Origin: Actinomycetes bacterium
GTDB lineage: Bacteria > Actinomycetota > Thermoleophilia > Solirubrobacterales > 70-9
Reading direction: 5' to 3'
Length of the DNA stretch: 64,000 nt
Assembly: GCA_016861045.1 (NCBI GenBank)
Contig: BOKP01000002.1
Coordinates: 372,001 to 436,000 of the forward strand
This document shows positions 53,217 to 60,701 of the stretch, piece by piece. A model generated the notes under the pieces. It saw only the letters and a program-made list of their open reading frames with translations. It searched no databases and was not told where the DNA came from. A program made the translations under genes and the position numbers. Position 1 is the stretch's first letter, and each line of letters starts with the position of its first letter.

Positions 53217-53438
53217 GCGCTGCTTCGCCACCGCGGGTCGATTGAGCGATCCCCACGACCAACGGCGCGGCGACGAATCGGTGTGCGCGGGGGGCTGCCG
53301 GGCCAAGCAGATCGGGCACGCGGGCGGCGATGCGGGCCCAAGGCAAGACAGCTTCGGGGCCGTGAGCCGACGAGGACGAAGAGCTGGGCAGTGTCCGCTG
53401 GTTTCATCCGCGCGGGTGGCGGTTGGGAAGCAGCCATC

Positions 53439-54140
53439 TCAGGGGGCGGCGACCGGCTCCGGGCGCTCGACGCCCGCGAAGACGCTCCGCCGCAACCAGC
53501 CGGGGAAGGCGCGGACGAGGTTGCTCGGTCCCTCGACCCGGAGGTCGCCGTCGCGGATCGCCGCCGTCAGCGGGAAGTCACCCATCCAGGCGCCGATCAG
53601 GACCCGGAGCCGGCCCGCGACGACGAGGTCGACCTCGTAGCCGGGGTCGCGGTAGCAGACATCGACGTCATCGCCGTCGAGGACGAGCCAGGTGACCCGT
53701 GGCAGCTTCGGGTCGACGTCCGTGAACCGGAAGCGGATCACGACCCGGTGCGGCGGCAGGGCGTCGATCTCGATGTTGCGCTGCATGTCCCACATCGTCA
53801 GGCGCGGGTCGAGCTCGTTGCGCGAGAGCTCGCTGCGCGCCCAGCGCTGACCCCACTCCCCGAGGCCCATGACGATCGGCCGCAGCTCCTCGCCGGCCGC
53901 CGTCAGGTGGTATTCGGACACCCGCCCGGTCGCTCCCCGCCGCCGCTCGACGATCCCGGCCTGCTCGAGCTCGCGAAGCCGCTTGGCGAGCAGGCTGCGC
54001 GACATCAGCGGCACCCCGCGCTGGATCTCGTTGAACCGGTTGCTGCCGCAGAGGAGCTCGCGGACCACGAGCAGCGTCCAGCGCTCGGCGAGCACCTCGC
54101 TGGCCTTGGCGACCGGACAGAACTGGCCGTATCCCTTCAT
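53439..54140 (-). CDS. HxlR-family transcriptional regulator with C-terminal SCP2-like domain
   Basis: 233 residues. The HxlR winged helix (about 1-105) reads CPVAKASEVLAERWTLLVVR, GSNRFNEIQRGVPLMSRSLL and RLRELEQAGIVERR, with the N-terminal Cys (residue 8) kept. The second half (about 120-225) resembles an SCP2/sterol-carrier fold: VVIRFRFTDV, RVTWLVLDGDDVDV, DLVVAGRLRVLIGAWMGDFP and GDLRVEGPSNLVRAFPGWL. It probably senses a hydrophobic ligand and controls the divergent methyltransferase and itself. ATG 54140. Confidence 0.87.
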   Translation of the reverse strand: MKGYGQFCPVAKASEVLAERWTLLVVRELLCGSNRFNEIQRGVPLMSRSLLAKRLRELEQAGIVERRRGATGRVSEYHLTAAGEELRPIVMGLGEWGQRWARSELSRNELDPRLTMWDMQRNIEIDALPPHRVVIRFRFTDVDPKLPRVTWLVLDGDDVDVCYRDPGYEVDLVVAGRLRVLIGAWMGDFPLTAAIRDGDLRVEGPSNLVRAFPGWLRRSVFAGVERPEPVAAP

Positions 54141-54174
54141 CTCCCTCGTGACGCTACTTGCGGCGGCTCCCGAA

Positions 54175-54217
54175 GGTCAAGTACAGATCGTGAACCGGTT
54201 TGGTCCAGATCGTGGAC
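54175..54217. promoter_or_regulatory. Candidate HxlR operator and overlapping divergent promoters
   Basis: CAGATCGTGAAC (54184-54195) is repeated as CAGATCGTGGAC (54206-54217), 22 bp apart, about two helical turns. The second copy ends a perfect palindrome GTCCA-N5-TGGAC (54203-54217). On the minus strand TTGACC (54175-54180) is a good -35 for the regulator, with TAGCGT near 18 nt away. On the plus strand TACAGA (54182-54187) is a possible -10 of the methyltransferase. Confidence 0.5.
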
Positions 54218-54278
54218 TGGACGGAAGGCTCCGCAACGGGCAGGTTGGATCGATGACGCCCACGACGAGGAGGTACCG

Positions 54279-55073
54279 ATGCCGTTCGAGGAGCTGAAGC
54301 AGAAGCAGAGCGCGGTCTGGGGGTCGGGTCCGTACGAGCGGATCTCCGAGCACCTGGCGATCGCCCACGAGCACCTGCTCGGGGAGGTCGATGCCGGCCC
54401 CGGCGACCGCTGGCTCGACGTCGCCACCGGCACCGGCGAGATCGCGGTGCCGGCGGCGGAGGGAGGCGCCGAGGTGACGGGGCTCGACCTGGCGCCGGCG
54501 ATGATCGCGACGGCCCGCGAGCGGGCGGCCGGGGCCGGGGTCGAGCTCGCGCTCGAGGTCGGGGACGCCGAGCGGCTCCCCTACCCGGACGCGAGCTTCG
54601 ACGTCGTCACCTCGGCGTTCGGGGTCATGTTCTGCCCCGACCAGGATGCGGCTGCGGCGGAGCTCGCCCGCGTCACCCGGCCGGGCGGGACGCTCGCCCT
54701 GTTGAACTGGCACCCGACCCGCGGGGTCGCCGAGTTCTTCGCGGTGATGAGGCCCTACATGCCGCCGCCGCCCGAAGGCGCCGGCAACCCGTTCGCGTGG
54801 GGCGACCGCGACCGCCTCGCCGAGCTGCTCGGCGGGGCGTTCGAGCTCGAGATCGAGGAGGGCGACTGCCCGCAGCCGGGGAGCTCGGCCGAAGAGGTCT
54901 GGGACCTCTTCACGAGCTCCTACGGACCAACGAAGGCGCTTGCCGGCTCGCTCGACGAGGAGCGGCGGGCGGCGCTGCGAGGCGACTGGATCGCCTACTT
55001 CGAGCGGTTCGGGAACGGTGGCGGCGTCAGCCAGCCCCGCCCGTACCTGCTCGTGCTCGGCCGGCGGCGCTGA
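54279..55073 (+). CDS. SAM-dependent class I methyltransferase
   Basis: 264 residues. The Rossmann SAM site WLDVATGTGEIAVPAA is near 50, VTGLDLAPAMIATARERA follows, then VGDAERLPYPDASFDVVTS (motif II/III) and VTRPGGTLALLNW. It is a UbiE/Methyltransf_11-type enzyme acting on a small or lipid-like acceptor. ATG 54279 has GAGGAGG upstream. It is divergent from the HxlR-SCP2 regulator and is its most likely target. Confidence 0.9.
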   Translation: MPFEELKQKQSAVWGSGPYERISEHLAIAHEHLLGEVDAGPGDRWLDVATGTGEIAVPAAEGGAEVTGLDLAPAMIATARERAAGAGVELALEVGDAERLPYPDASFDVVTSAFGVMFCPDQDAAAAELARVTRPGGTLALLNWHPTRGVAEFFAVMRPYMPPPPEGAGNPFAWGDRDRLAELLGGAFELEIEEGDCPQPGSSAEEVWDLFTSSYGPTKALAGSLDEERRAALRGDWIAYFERFGNGGGVSQPRPYLLVLGRRR

Positions 55074-55163
55074 GGCGACCGCCCGACCGGGCAGGCGCTC
55101 CCCGATTGCCACGGCCTCCGGCCGAGCCGGGGCCCGGCGGATCGCCGCGACGCGGCTCAGACA

Positions 55164-55583
55164 TCAGAGCTGGGCGACGACGATGCTGAGGACGAGGAAG
55201 CCGGCCGCGGCGGCGGTGGCGAACAGGAGCAGCCGACCGCCGCGGCCGCGGATCGCGAAGGCGAGCGCGAGGATCGCGGCGAGGCCGGCGAGGACGGAGC
55301 CGATCCAGCCGGCGCCGAGAACCACGGGCTCGACCGACGCCGGGAAGTCGTAGCACTCGTAGAGCCCCGAGACCCGCCCGAGATCGACGTCCTCGCACAC
55401 GCCCTTCTCGCCGACGTCGGCCATGACCGCGATCCCGACAGCGCAGATGACCGCAAGCGGCAGCGCGAGGAGCACGGCCGCGATCCGCGGGCCGGCGCCG
55501 GCCCGTCCGGCGGGCGGTCCCCCCGTCCCCGGCTCCGGCGGGGTCTCCGGCCCTCCCGGCGGCGGGGTCTTCGAGGCCTCCAT
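55164..55583 (-). CDS. Small multi-pass membrane protein of unknown function
   Basis: 139 residues. A Pro/Gly-rich N-terminus of about 32 residues precedes three hydrophobic segments (about 34-55, 87-108, 117-138). The loop after the first segment has a Cys pair (GVCEDVDLGRVSGLYECYDF) that could form an extracytoplasmic disulfide. Not recognised. Confidence 0.6.
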   Translation of the reverse strand: MEASKTPPPGGPETPPEPGTGGPPAGRAGAGPRIAAVLLALPLAVICAVGIAVMADVGEKGVCEDVDLGRVSGLYECYDFPASVEPVVLGAGWIGSVLAGLAAILALAFAIRGRGGRLLLFATAAAAGFLVLSIVVAQL

Positions 55584-55864
55584 GATCGGCGAACCTAATC
55601 AGATCCCCGGGCCGCCGTGGAAGCCCGGCGACGGCGGAAGAGACGCCCACGGTGCCCGGCCTCGGAAGCCCGGCAACCGCGGGGGCGAGGCGCCCGCCGC
55701 TCCCCGGCCACCGCGGCTGTCGGGCGGCGGACGCGAAGAGCCACCTCTAGCGTGATCTCCGTCACGCCCTGGCCGGCCGGCCAGTCGCAGCGATATGCTG
55801 AATCCGGAGATCGGGTGGGCGGGCTCGCGGCTGCCCGGCGTGAGCAATCCGAGGAGGGACGACG

Positions 55865-57136
55865 ATGTCGGTCGCCGAGCACAACCTGACCAGCCGGATC
55901 ACCTACACCGACCTCTACCGCCGCTGGGAGCAGAGCAACTGGTCGGCGATGGACCTCGACTTCGGCGCCGACCGCGAGGGGTGGGCGAGCCTGAGCGAGA
56001 TCCAGCGCAAGTCGGCGCTCTGGATCTACTCGATGTTCTTCTACGGGGAGGACTCGGTCACAGACAACCTCTCCCCCTACATCGACGCGGCGCCGAAGGA
56101 GGAGCAGAAGTACTTCCTCGCCACCCAGCAGGTCGACGAGGCGCGCCACGCGATCTTCTTCCATCGCTTCTTCAAGGAGGTGGTCGGGGCCGGCGACGAC
56201 GTCGCCACCACCCTCGCCTACACCGAGCCGCAGCTCGGCTGGGGCTACCGCAAGGTCTTCGACCGCCTCGACCGGATGGCCGGCGAGCTCCGCCGCGACC
56301 GCTCGCTGCCGAAGTTCGCGCAGGCGATCACGCTCTACCACCTGATCGTCGAGGCGAGCATGGCCCAGCCCGGCCAGCACTTCATCGAGGACTACTTCGT
56401 CCGCTCCGGGACGATGCCCGGCTTCAGCGCCGGGATGGAGCACGTCTCCCGCGACGAGCAGCGCCACATCGGCTTCGGCGTCAAGGTGCTGAGCGAGATC
56501 CTGCCCGAGTCGGACGAGTGCAAGGCGGCGGTCGACGAGCTCCTCGCCGAGGTCCTGCCCTGGCTCTCATCGGTGTTCATCCCGCCGAACTGGGACCGCG
56601 AGTACACGCGCTGCTACGGGTTCGAGCTCGAGGACATCGCCGCCTGGGGGTTCAAGGCGGTCGAGATGAAGTGGAAGGCGATCGGCTACCCGATGCAGGA
56701 GATGCCACCCGGGGTCGCCCCGGTCGACTTCGACGCCGAGCCGCTCGAGCGGGCGGCGTCGGTGATCAAGATGGCGCAGGCGGGGGTGATCGGCGAGCCC
56801 GGGCAGGACCCCGACAGCTCGCCCGAGATCCAGCGGCTCTACTTCGAGTCGGTGAGCCGCGCCGTCGATCCCGGCGTCGTCAACGGCCAGGGGCCGTTCA
56901 CGGTCCAGTGGCGCTTCGCCGACGCCGCGCCCTGGCACCTCGTCGTCGCCAACGGCTCCACTCGCGCGGAACCGGGCGAGGTCGCCGACCCCGACGTCAC
57001 CCTCGAGGCGAGCTGGCGCGACTTCATCGAGGTCGGCAAGGGCGCCTACCCGGCGCCGCTGGCGCTCCTGCGGCGGCGACTCCGACTCCGCGGCGGCCCC
57101 CGTGACCTGTACCGCTTCGCGAGGCTGTTCGGGTGA
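55865..57136 (+). CDS. R2lox-like di-iron (ribonucleotide reductase R2 fold) protein fused to an SCP2 sterol-carrier domain
   Basis: 423 residues. The N-terminal ferritin-like R2 domain (about 10-290) has a full carboxylate/His set: Glu62 (GEDSV), Glu92 and His95 (DEARH), Glu163 (IVEAS), Glu198 and His201 (DEQRH). Val65 and Tyr158 stand at the same offsets (+3 from the first ligand, -5 from the fourth) as the cross-linked Val71-Tyr162 of M. tuberculosis R2lox, so an Mn/Fe or Fe/Fe ligand-binding oxidase is the best fit. The C-terminal 80 residues (VQWRFADAAPWHLVVANG, DPDVTLEASWRDFIEV) form an SCP2 lipid-binding domain. ATG 55865 follows GAGGAGG. The haloalkane dehalogenase gene follows after 52 nt on the same strand. 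Confidence 0.88.
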   Translation: MSVAEHNLTSRITYTDLYRRWEQSNWSAMDLDFGADREGWASLSEIQRKSALWIYSMFFYGEDSVTDNLSPYIDAAPKEEQKYFLATQQVDEARHAIFFHRFFKEVVGAGDDVATTLAYTEPQLGWGYRKVFDRLDRMAGELRRDRSLPKFAQAITLYHLIVEASMAQPGQHFIEDYFVRSGTMPGFSAGMEHVSRDEQRHIGFGVKVLSEILPESDECKAAVDELLAEVLPWLSSVFIPPNWDREYTRCYGFELEDIAAWGFKAVEMKWKAIGYPMQEMPPGVAPVDFDAEPLERAASVIKMAQAGVIGEPGQDPDSSPEIQRLYFESVSRAVDPGVVNGQGPFTVQWRFADAAPWHLVVANGSTRAEPGEVADPDVTLEASWRDFIEVGKGAYPAPLALLRRRLRLRGGPRDLYRFARLFG

Positions 57137-57188
57137 CGGACGGGACGATGGAGCGCCGGCACGGCCGGGCGGGCGGACGGCGGCCGCG

Positions 57189-58079
57189 ATGAGCGTCGCC
57201 GCGGTCCGAACCCCGGACGCGCGTTTCGCCGGCCTCCCCGACTTCCCCTGGACGCCGCGATACGAGGACTGGGACGGCCTGCGGCTGGCCCGGATCGACG
57301 AGGGCGACGGCGAGCCCGTCGTCCTCTTCCACGGCGAGCCGACCTGGTCGTTCCTCTGGCGCAAGGTGATGCCGCCGCTGCTCGACGCGGGCCACCGCTG
57401 CATCGCCCCCGACCTGCCCGGCTTCGGCCGCTCCGACAAGCCCACCGACCTCGACTGGTACTCCTACGATCGCCACGCCGAGGCGGCCGCCTGGCTGCTC
57501 GGACGGGCCGGCGTCCGTGACGCCACCTTCGTCGTCCACGACTGGGGCGGGCCGGTCGGGATGCGGGTCGCCGCCGAGCACCCGGAGACCTGCGCGCGGC
57601 TCGTCGTCATGGACACGGGCATCTTCAACGGCCGCCAGCGGATGACCGCGGCCTGGAAGGCCTTCCGCGAGTTCGTCGAGCGGACCGAGGACCTGCCGGT
57701 CTCGATGCTCGTCAGGGGCGCCTGCTCGATCGAACCCGATCCTGCCGTCGTCGCCGCCTACGACGCGCCCTTCCCCAACGCGGCGTCGAAGGCCGGCGCC
57801 CGCGCCTTCCCGCTGATGCTGCCGAGAAGCCCCGACGATCCCGGCGCCGCGGCCGGTCAGGCGGCCGCCGACGCGATCGCCGCCCGCGACGTTCCGTCGC
57901 TCTGCCTCTGGGCCGAATCCGACCCGATAATCCCGCTCGCCACCGGGCGCGCCGTCGCCGAGCGGCTCGGACTGACCCCGCCGGAGACGATCGCGAACGC
58001 CTCGCATTTCCTGCAGGAGGACCAGGGTCCCCTGATCGGCGCGCGGATCGCCGCCTGGCTCGCCGAGCAGGACGCCTGA
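57189..58079 (+). CDS. Haloalkane dehalogenase (alpha/beta hydrolase, DhlA-like)
   Basis: 296 residues. HGEPTWSFLWRKVMPPLLDA with halide-binding Trp53, nucleophile Asp118 in VVHDWGGPVGM, LWAESDPIIPL with a candidate acid, and catalytic His273 in NASHFLQED are all in place. It cleaves carbon-halogen bonds hydrolytically; the true substrate range is open. ATG 57189. It is probably cotranscribed with the di-iron/SCP2 gene. Confidence 0.88.
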   Translation: MSVAAVRTPDARFAGLPDFPWTPRYEDWDGLRLARIDEGDGEPVVLFHGEPTWSFLWRKVMPPLLDAGHRCIAPDLPGFGRSDKPTDLDWYSYDRHAEAAAWLLGRAGVRDATFVVHDWGGPVGMRVAAEHPETCARLVVMDTGIFNGRQRMTAAWKAFREFVERTEDLPVSMLVRGACSIEPDPAVVAAYDAPFPNAASKAGARAFPLMLPRSPDDPGAAAGQAAADAIAARDVPSLCLWAESDPIIPLATGRAVAERLGLTPPETIANASHFLQEDQGPLIGARIAAWLAEQDA

Positions 58080-58203
58080 GGCGGCGGCGGAGCCGCGGGC
58101 GCAGCCGAAGCCGGGCGGCGCCGGAACGAGGGGCGCGAGCAGGACACGGTAGCGGGGCGCGACGGCCGCGAGCGTGACGCGGGGCCGTCCGGCCGCGGAC
58201 CTT

Positions 58204-58261
58204 CGACGCCGGCCGGCGTCGGGGCGAGACGACGACGGGGCGGCTCGGCGGCCGCCCCGTC
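58204..58261. terminator. Two strong inverted repeats between convergent genes
   Basis: CGACGCCGGCCGGCGTCG (58204-58221) is a perfect 18-bp palindrome. GACGGGGCGGC (58234-58244) and GCCGCCCCGTC (58251-58261) form a perfect 11-bp stem with a TCGGCG loop. They fill the gap between the dehalogenase and the convergent secreted-protein gene, so a bidirectional terminator is likely. Confidence 0.6.
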
Positions 58262-58282
58262 GCGCGTCACCTCAACGGCGCG

Positions 58283-59080
58283 TCACTTCCCCTTCCCCTT
58301 CTTCTTCCGCTTCTGCTTGCACTTGGTCGCGTAGTCGTCGGTCGTGGTCGAGTGGTTGTGGTACTTGGTCGTCGCCTGCCACTTCTCGTTCTTGGCCTTG
58401 CAGCGGGCCTGGACGTACTTCTTCGCCTTCACCGTCGTCGTGAAGCGGCTGATCGCGCCGGCGAGAAGCGGCGGGATCGTCACGTCGAGCTGCGAGCCGT
58501 AGCCCTTCGGGGCCTTCTTGCCCGTCTTCAGCTTGCCGACGAGCACCGAGGTGTTGTTGACCGAGTCCGCCCGCGAGTGCAGGAACAGCGTGTCCTTCTG
58601 GCTGCCGTTGAACGCGGTCACGACCACCGGCACGCCGAGCGTCGTGCCCGGGCCCGGGAGGTCGACGGTGACCCAGGCCGAGGTCCCGGTCGTGTGCTCG
58701 GGGCCGGTCGGGACGGTCGAGCCCTTGCTGACGATCGACTTCGTGCCGCACAGGCTCTTCGCCTGCTCGGTCGTCGTGTTCTGCAGCTGCGCCTCGGTCG
58801 CCTTGCACTTGGCGACGGCCTTCGTGTTGAACTTCGCGTTCTTCGGGAAGTTGACCTTCGTGTTGTAGGCGCTCGGCGGCTGCTCGGGGCTGATCGGGTC
58901 GGTCGTGTTCGGCCCGGTCAGGATCTCGACGTAGATCTTCGCCGGCTTGTACTTCTTCTTGCTGCGCTTCTCAGGCGTCAGCTTGCCCGTGATCGACTGG
59001 ATCGGGTCGGCCTGAGCGACGCTGCTCAGGCCCAGCGCCGAAACGATCGCCACGACGGCTGCAATCAGGTACTTGCGCAT
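58283..59080 (-). CDS. Secreted lysine-rich protein of unknown function
   Basis: 265 residues. A signal peptide (MRKYLIAAVVAIVSALGLSS, cleavage near Ala-Gln-Ala-Asp) is followed by a mature protein with many Lys, Thr and Asn codons, clearly less GC-biased in amino acid choice than its neighbours. Four Cys residues (in AKCKA, SLCGTK, ARCKA, TKCKQ) could pair. The C-terminus is a run of basic residues (KCKQKRKKKGKGK). It resembles surface proteins seen in Solirubrobacterales, but no domain is recognised. ATG 59080 has AAGGAG about 12 nt upstream. Confidence 0.75.
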   Translation of the reverse strand: MRKYLIAAVVAIVSALGLSSVAQADPIQSITGKLTPEKRSKKKYKPAKIYVEILTGPNTTDPISPEQPPSAYNTKVNFPKNAKFNTKAVAKCKATEAQLQNTTTEQAKSLCGTKSIVSKGSTVPTGPEHTTGTSAWVTVDLPGPGTTLGVPVVVTAFNGSQKDTLFLHSRADSVNNTSVLVGKLKTGKKAPKGYGSQLDVTIPPLLAGAISRFTTTVKAKKYVQARCKAKNEKWQATTKYHNHSTTTDDYATKCKQKRKKKGKGK

Positions 59081-59192
59081 GGGCTTGCGGGTCTCCTTGT
59101 GAGTTTCCGGGGGACAGGTCAATGAACACCGTAACCGGCCCGGGGTTGCGCTCGCCACCCGAAGCCTCGAAGGGCGGCGACCGTGAACCTGC

Positions 59193-60698
59193 TCACGGCT
59201 CAGCGTTCACGTGCGGATAGTAGGTGCTCTCGTCGGGTGGCCCGCCGATCGACCCGGTCCGGCCCTGCTGGCGGCAAGGCGGCGTCGGCACGTCGTCGGT
59301 GTTGGTGATCCCAAGCCCGCCGAGCGCGTAGGTCTGCGTCCGCTCCCAGAGGTCGTTCGGGATGTCCCCCTGCTGGATCGTCGCCGTCAGCCCGCCCGAG
59401 CAGTGCGCGGTGAAGAGGCTGTCGAGGCCCTGTGAGAGCTTCGTGTAGCCGCCCGGCTTCACGTACGCGTTGAAGCGCGAGGTCTTGTAGGGGCTCGGCG
59501 GCGAGGCGAGCACGGCCGGGCCCAGCGGGCCGGTGGCGCGGATGAACTTGACCGGCTTCGTCTGCAGGTTCGGAACCGCCTCCCCGTTCAGCGCCGCGGA
59601 CGTGTTGCCGAGGAACGCCGTCACCTCGGCCCTGTACCGGTTGATCGTGTCGACGACCGGGATCAGCTGGTCGAAGTAGGGGTCGAGGCGGCCAAGGAAC
59701 GGCGGCAGCTCGTCGTCGAGCAGCGTTCGCAGCGAGCTGAACCCGGGCTCGGCCCGCTCGATCACGGGGCGCAGCCCGGTGAAGAAGCGCCGCAGCTCGG
59801 GCGAGAGCCGCTTCAGGGCGACGAAGGTGCCGCTGAGCTGGCGCGCGACGGGTCGCAGCTGGGTGACGAGCGGGTCGGTGTCGGCGGCGAACTCGTCGAG
59901 CCGCTCGAGGGTCAGCTTCGACTCGTCGAGGAACGTCGGCAGGATCCGGAAGATCTCGCGCAGCTCGGCGTCGCGGGCCGCGGTCGTCGAGAAGACCGAC
60001 TCGGTGTTCTCGATCAGGGAGCGCAGCTGGCCCGGCTGCCTGCTGATCGCGTCGAAGGTGGCACCCCCGTCGGCGAGCAGCCTGCGGACGGCGAGCCGCT
60101 GCGAGTCGAGGATCCGGAGTAGGTCGTCGGCGCGCTCGGCGAACGGGTCGAGGTTGCCGAGGGCGGCGTTGAGATCGATGCCGCGGCCGCGGAAGGCGAC
60201 GGCGGCGTCGGCCATCCAGGTCTGGAAGGCGGCGCGGGTCGGCTCGTCGAAGGCGCGGAAGATCTCGTCGAGCTGGACCGCGTCGGAGACCTGGGCGGTC
60301 GCCAGCGTTCCGCCCTCGGGCAGCGGCGGGGCGTCGCGGTCGCCGGGCGTGAGCTCGACGTAGGTCTCGCCGAGCAGCGTCTTCTGGCGCAGGATCGCCC
60401 TCGTGTTGGAGGAGATCGGCGCGTACTTGGGGTCGATCTCGATCGTCGTGTCGGCGAGCCCGTCGTCGCCGAGCTCGATCCCCTTGACCTTGCCCACGGA
60501 GACGCCGGAGATGCGGACGTCGGACTCGATCGCGAGCTGGCTCGCCTCGTCGAAGTGGACGTCGAAGCGGTAGCTCTTCGCCTTCAGCGGAACCGGGCCG
60601 CCGAACGCGAGCCAGAGAAACAGCAGCAAGCCGAAGCAGGACAGCGCGAAGCCCGCCGCGATGGCGATTCGCCCGATCTTCGGTGACTGCGTCTCCAT
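59193..60698 (-). CDS. MCE/MlaD family protein (last gene of Mce operon)
   Basis: 501 residues. An N-terminal transmembrane helix (about 10-33) precedes the MlaD/Mce domain (about 40-120: FDVHFDEASQLAIESDVRIS, GVSVGKVKGIEL, RQKTLLGETYVELTPG). A long helical region follows (about 130-360), with a C-terminal extension. Mce proteins assemble as periplasmic hexamers that guide lipids or sterols to a YrbE-type ABC permease. The helical half is expected to form the shaft. ATG 60698 follows the previous gene's stop by 3 nt. Confidence 0.92.
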   Translation of the reverse strand: METQSPKIGRIAIAAGFALSCFGLLLFLWLAFGGPVPLKAKSYRFDVHFDEASQLAIESDVRISGVSVGKVKGIELGDDGLADTTIEIDPKYAPISSNTRAILRQKTLLGETYVELTPGDRDAPPLPEGGTLATAQVSDAVQLDEIFRAFDEPTRAAFQTWMADAAVAFRGRGIDLNAALGNLDPFAERADDLLRILDSQRLAVRRLLADGGATFDAISRQPGQLRSLIENTESVFSTTAARDAELREIFRILPTFLDESKLTLERLDEFAADTDPLVTQLRPVARQLSGTFVALKRLSPELRRFFTGLRPVIERAEPGFSSLRTLLDDELPPFLGRLDPYFDQLIPVVDTINRYRAEVTAFLGNTSAALNGEAVPNLQTKPVKFIRATGPLGPAVLASPPSPYKTSRFNAYVKPGGYTKLSQGLDSLFTAHCSGGLTATIQQGDIPNDLWERTQTYALGGLGITNTDDVPTPPCRQQGRTGSIGGPPDESTYYPHVNAEP

Positions 60699-60701
60699 CG
60701 C

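Noticed and set aside
55865-57136. Class I ribonucleotide reductase small subunit
   Set aside because: No R1 partner is nearby, the C-terminus is an SCP2 domain instead of the R1-binding tail, and the Val/Tyr pair fits R2lox better.
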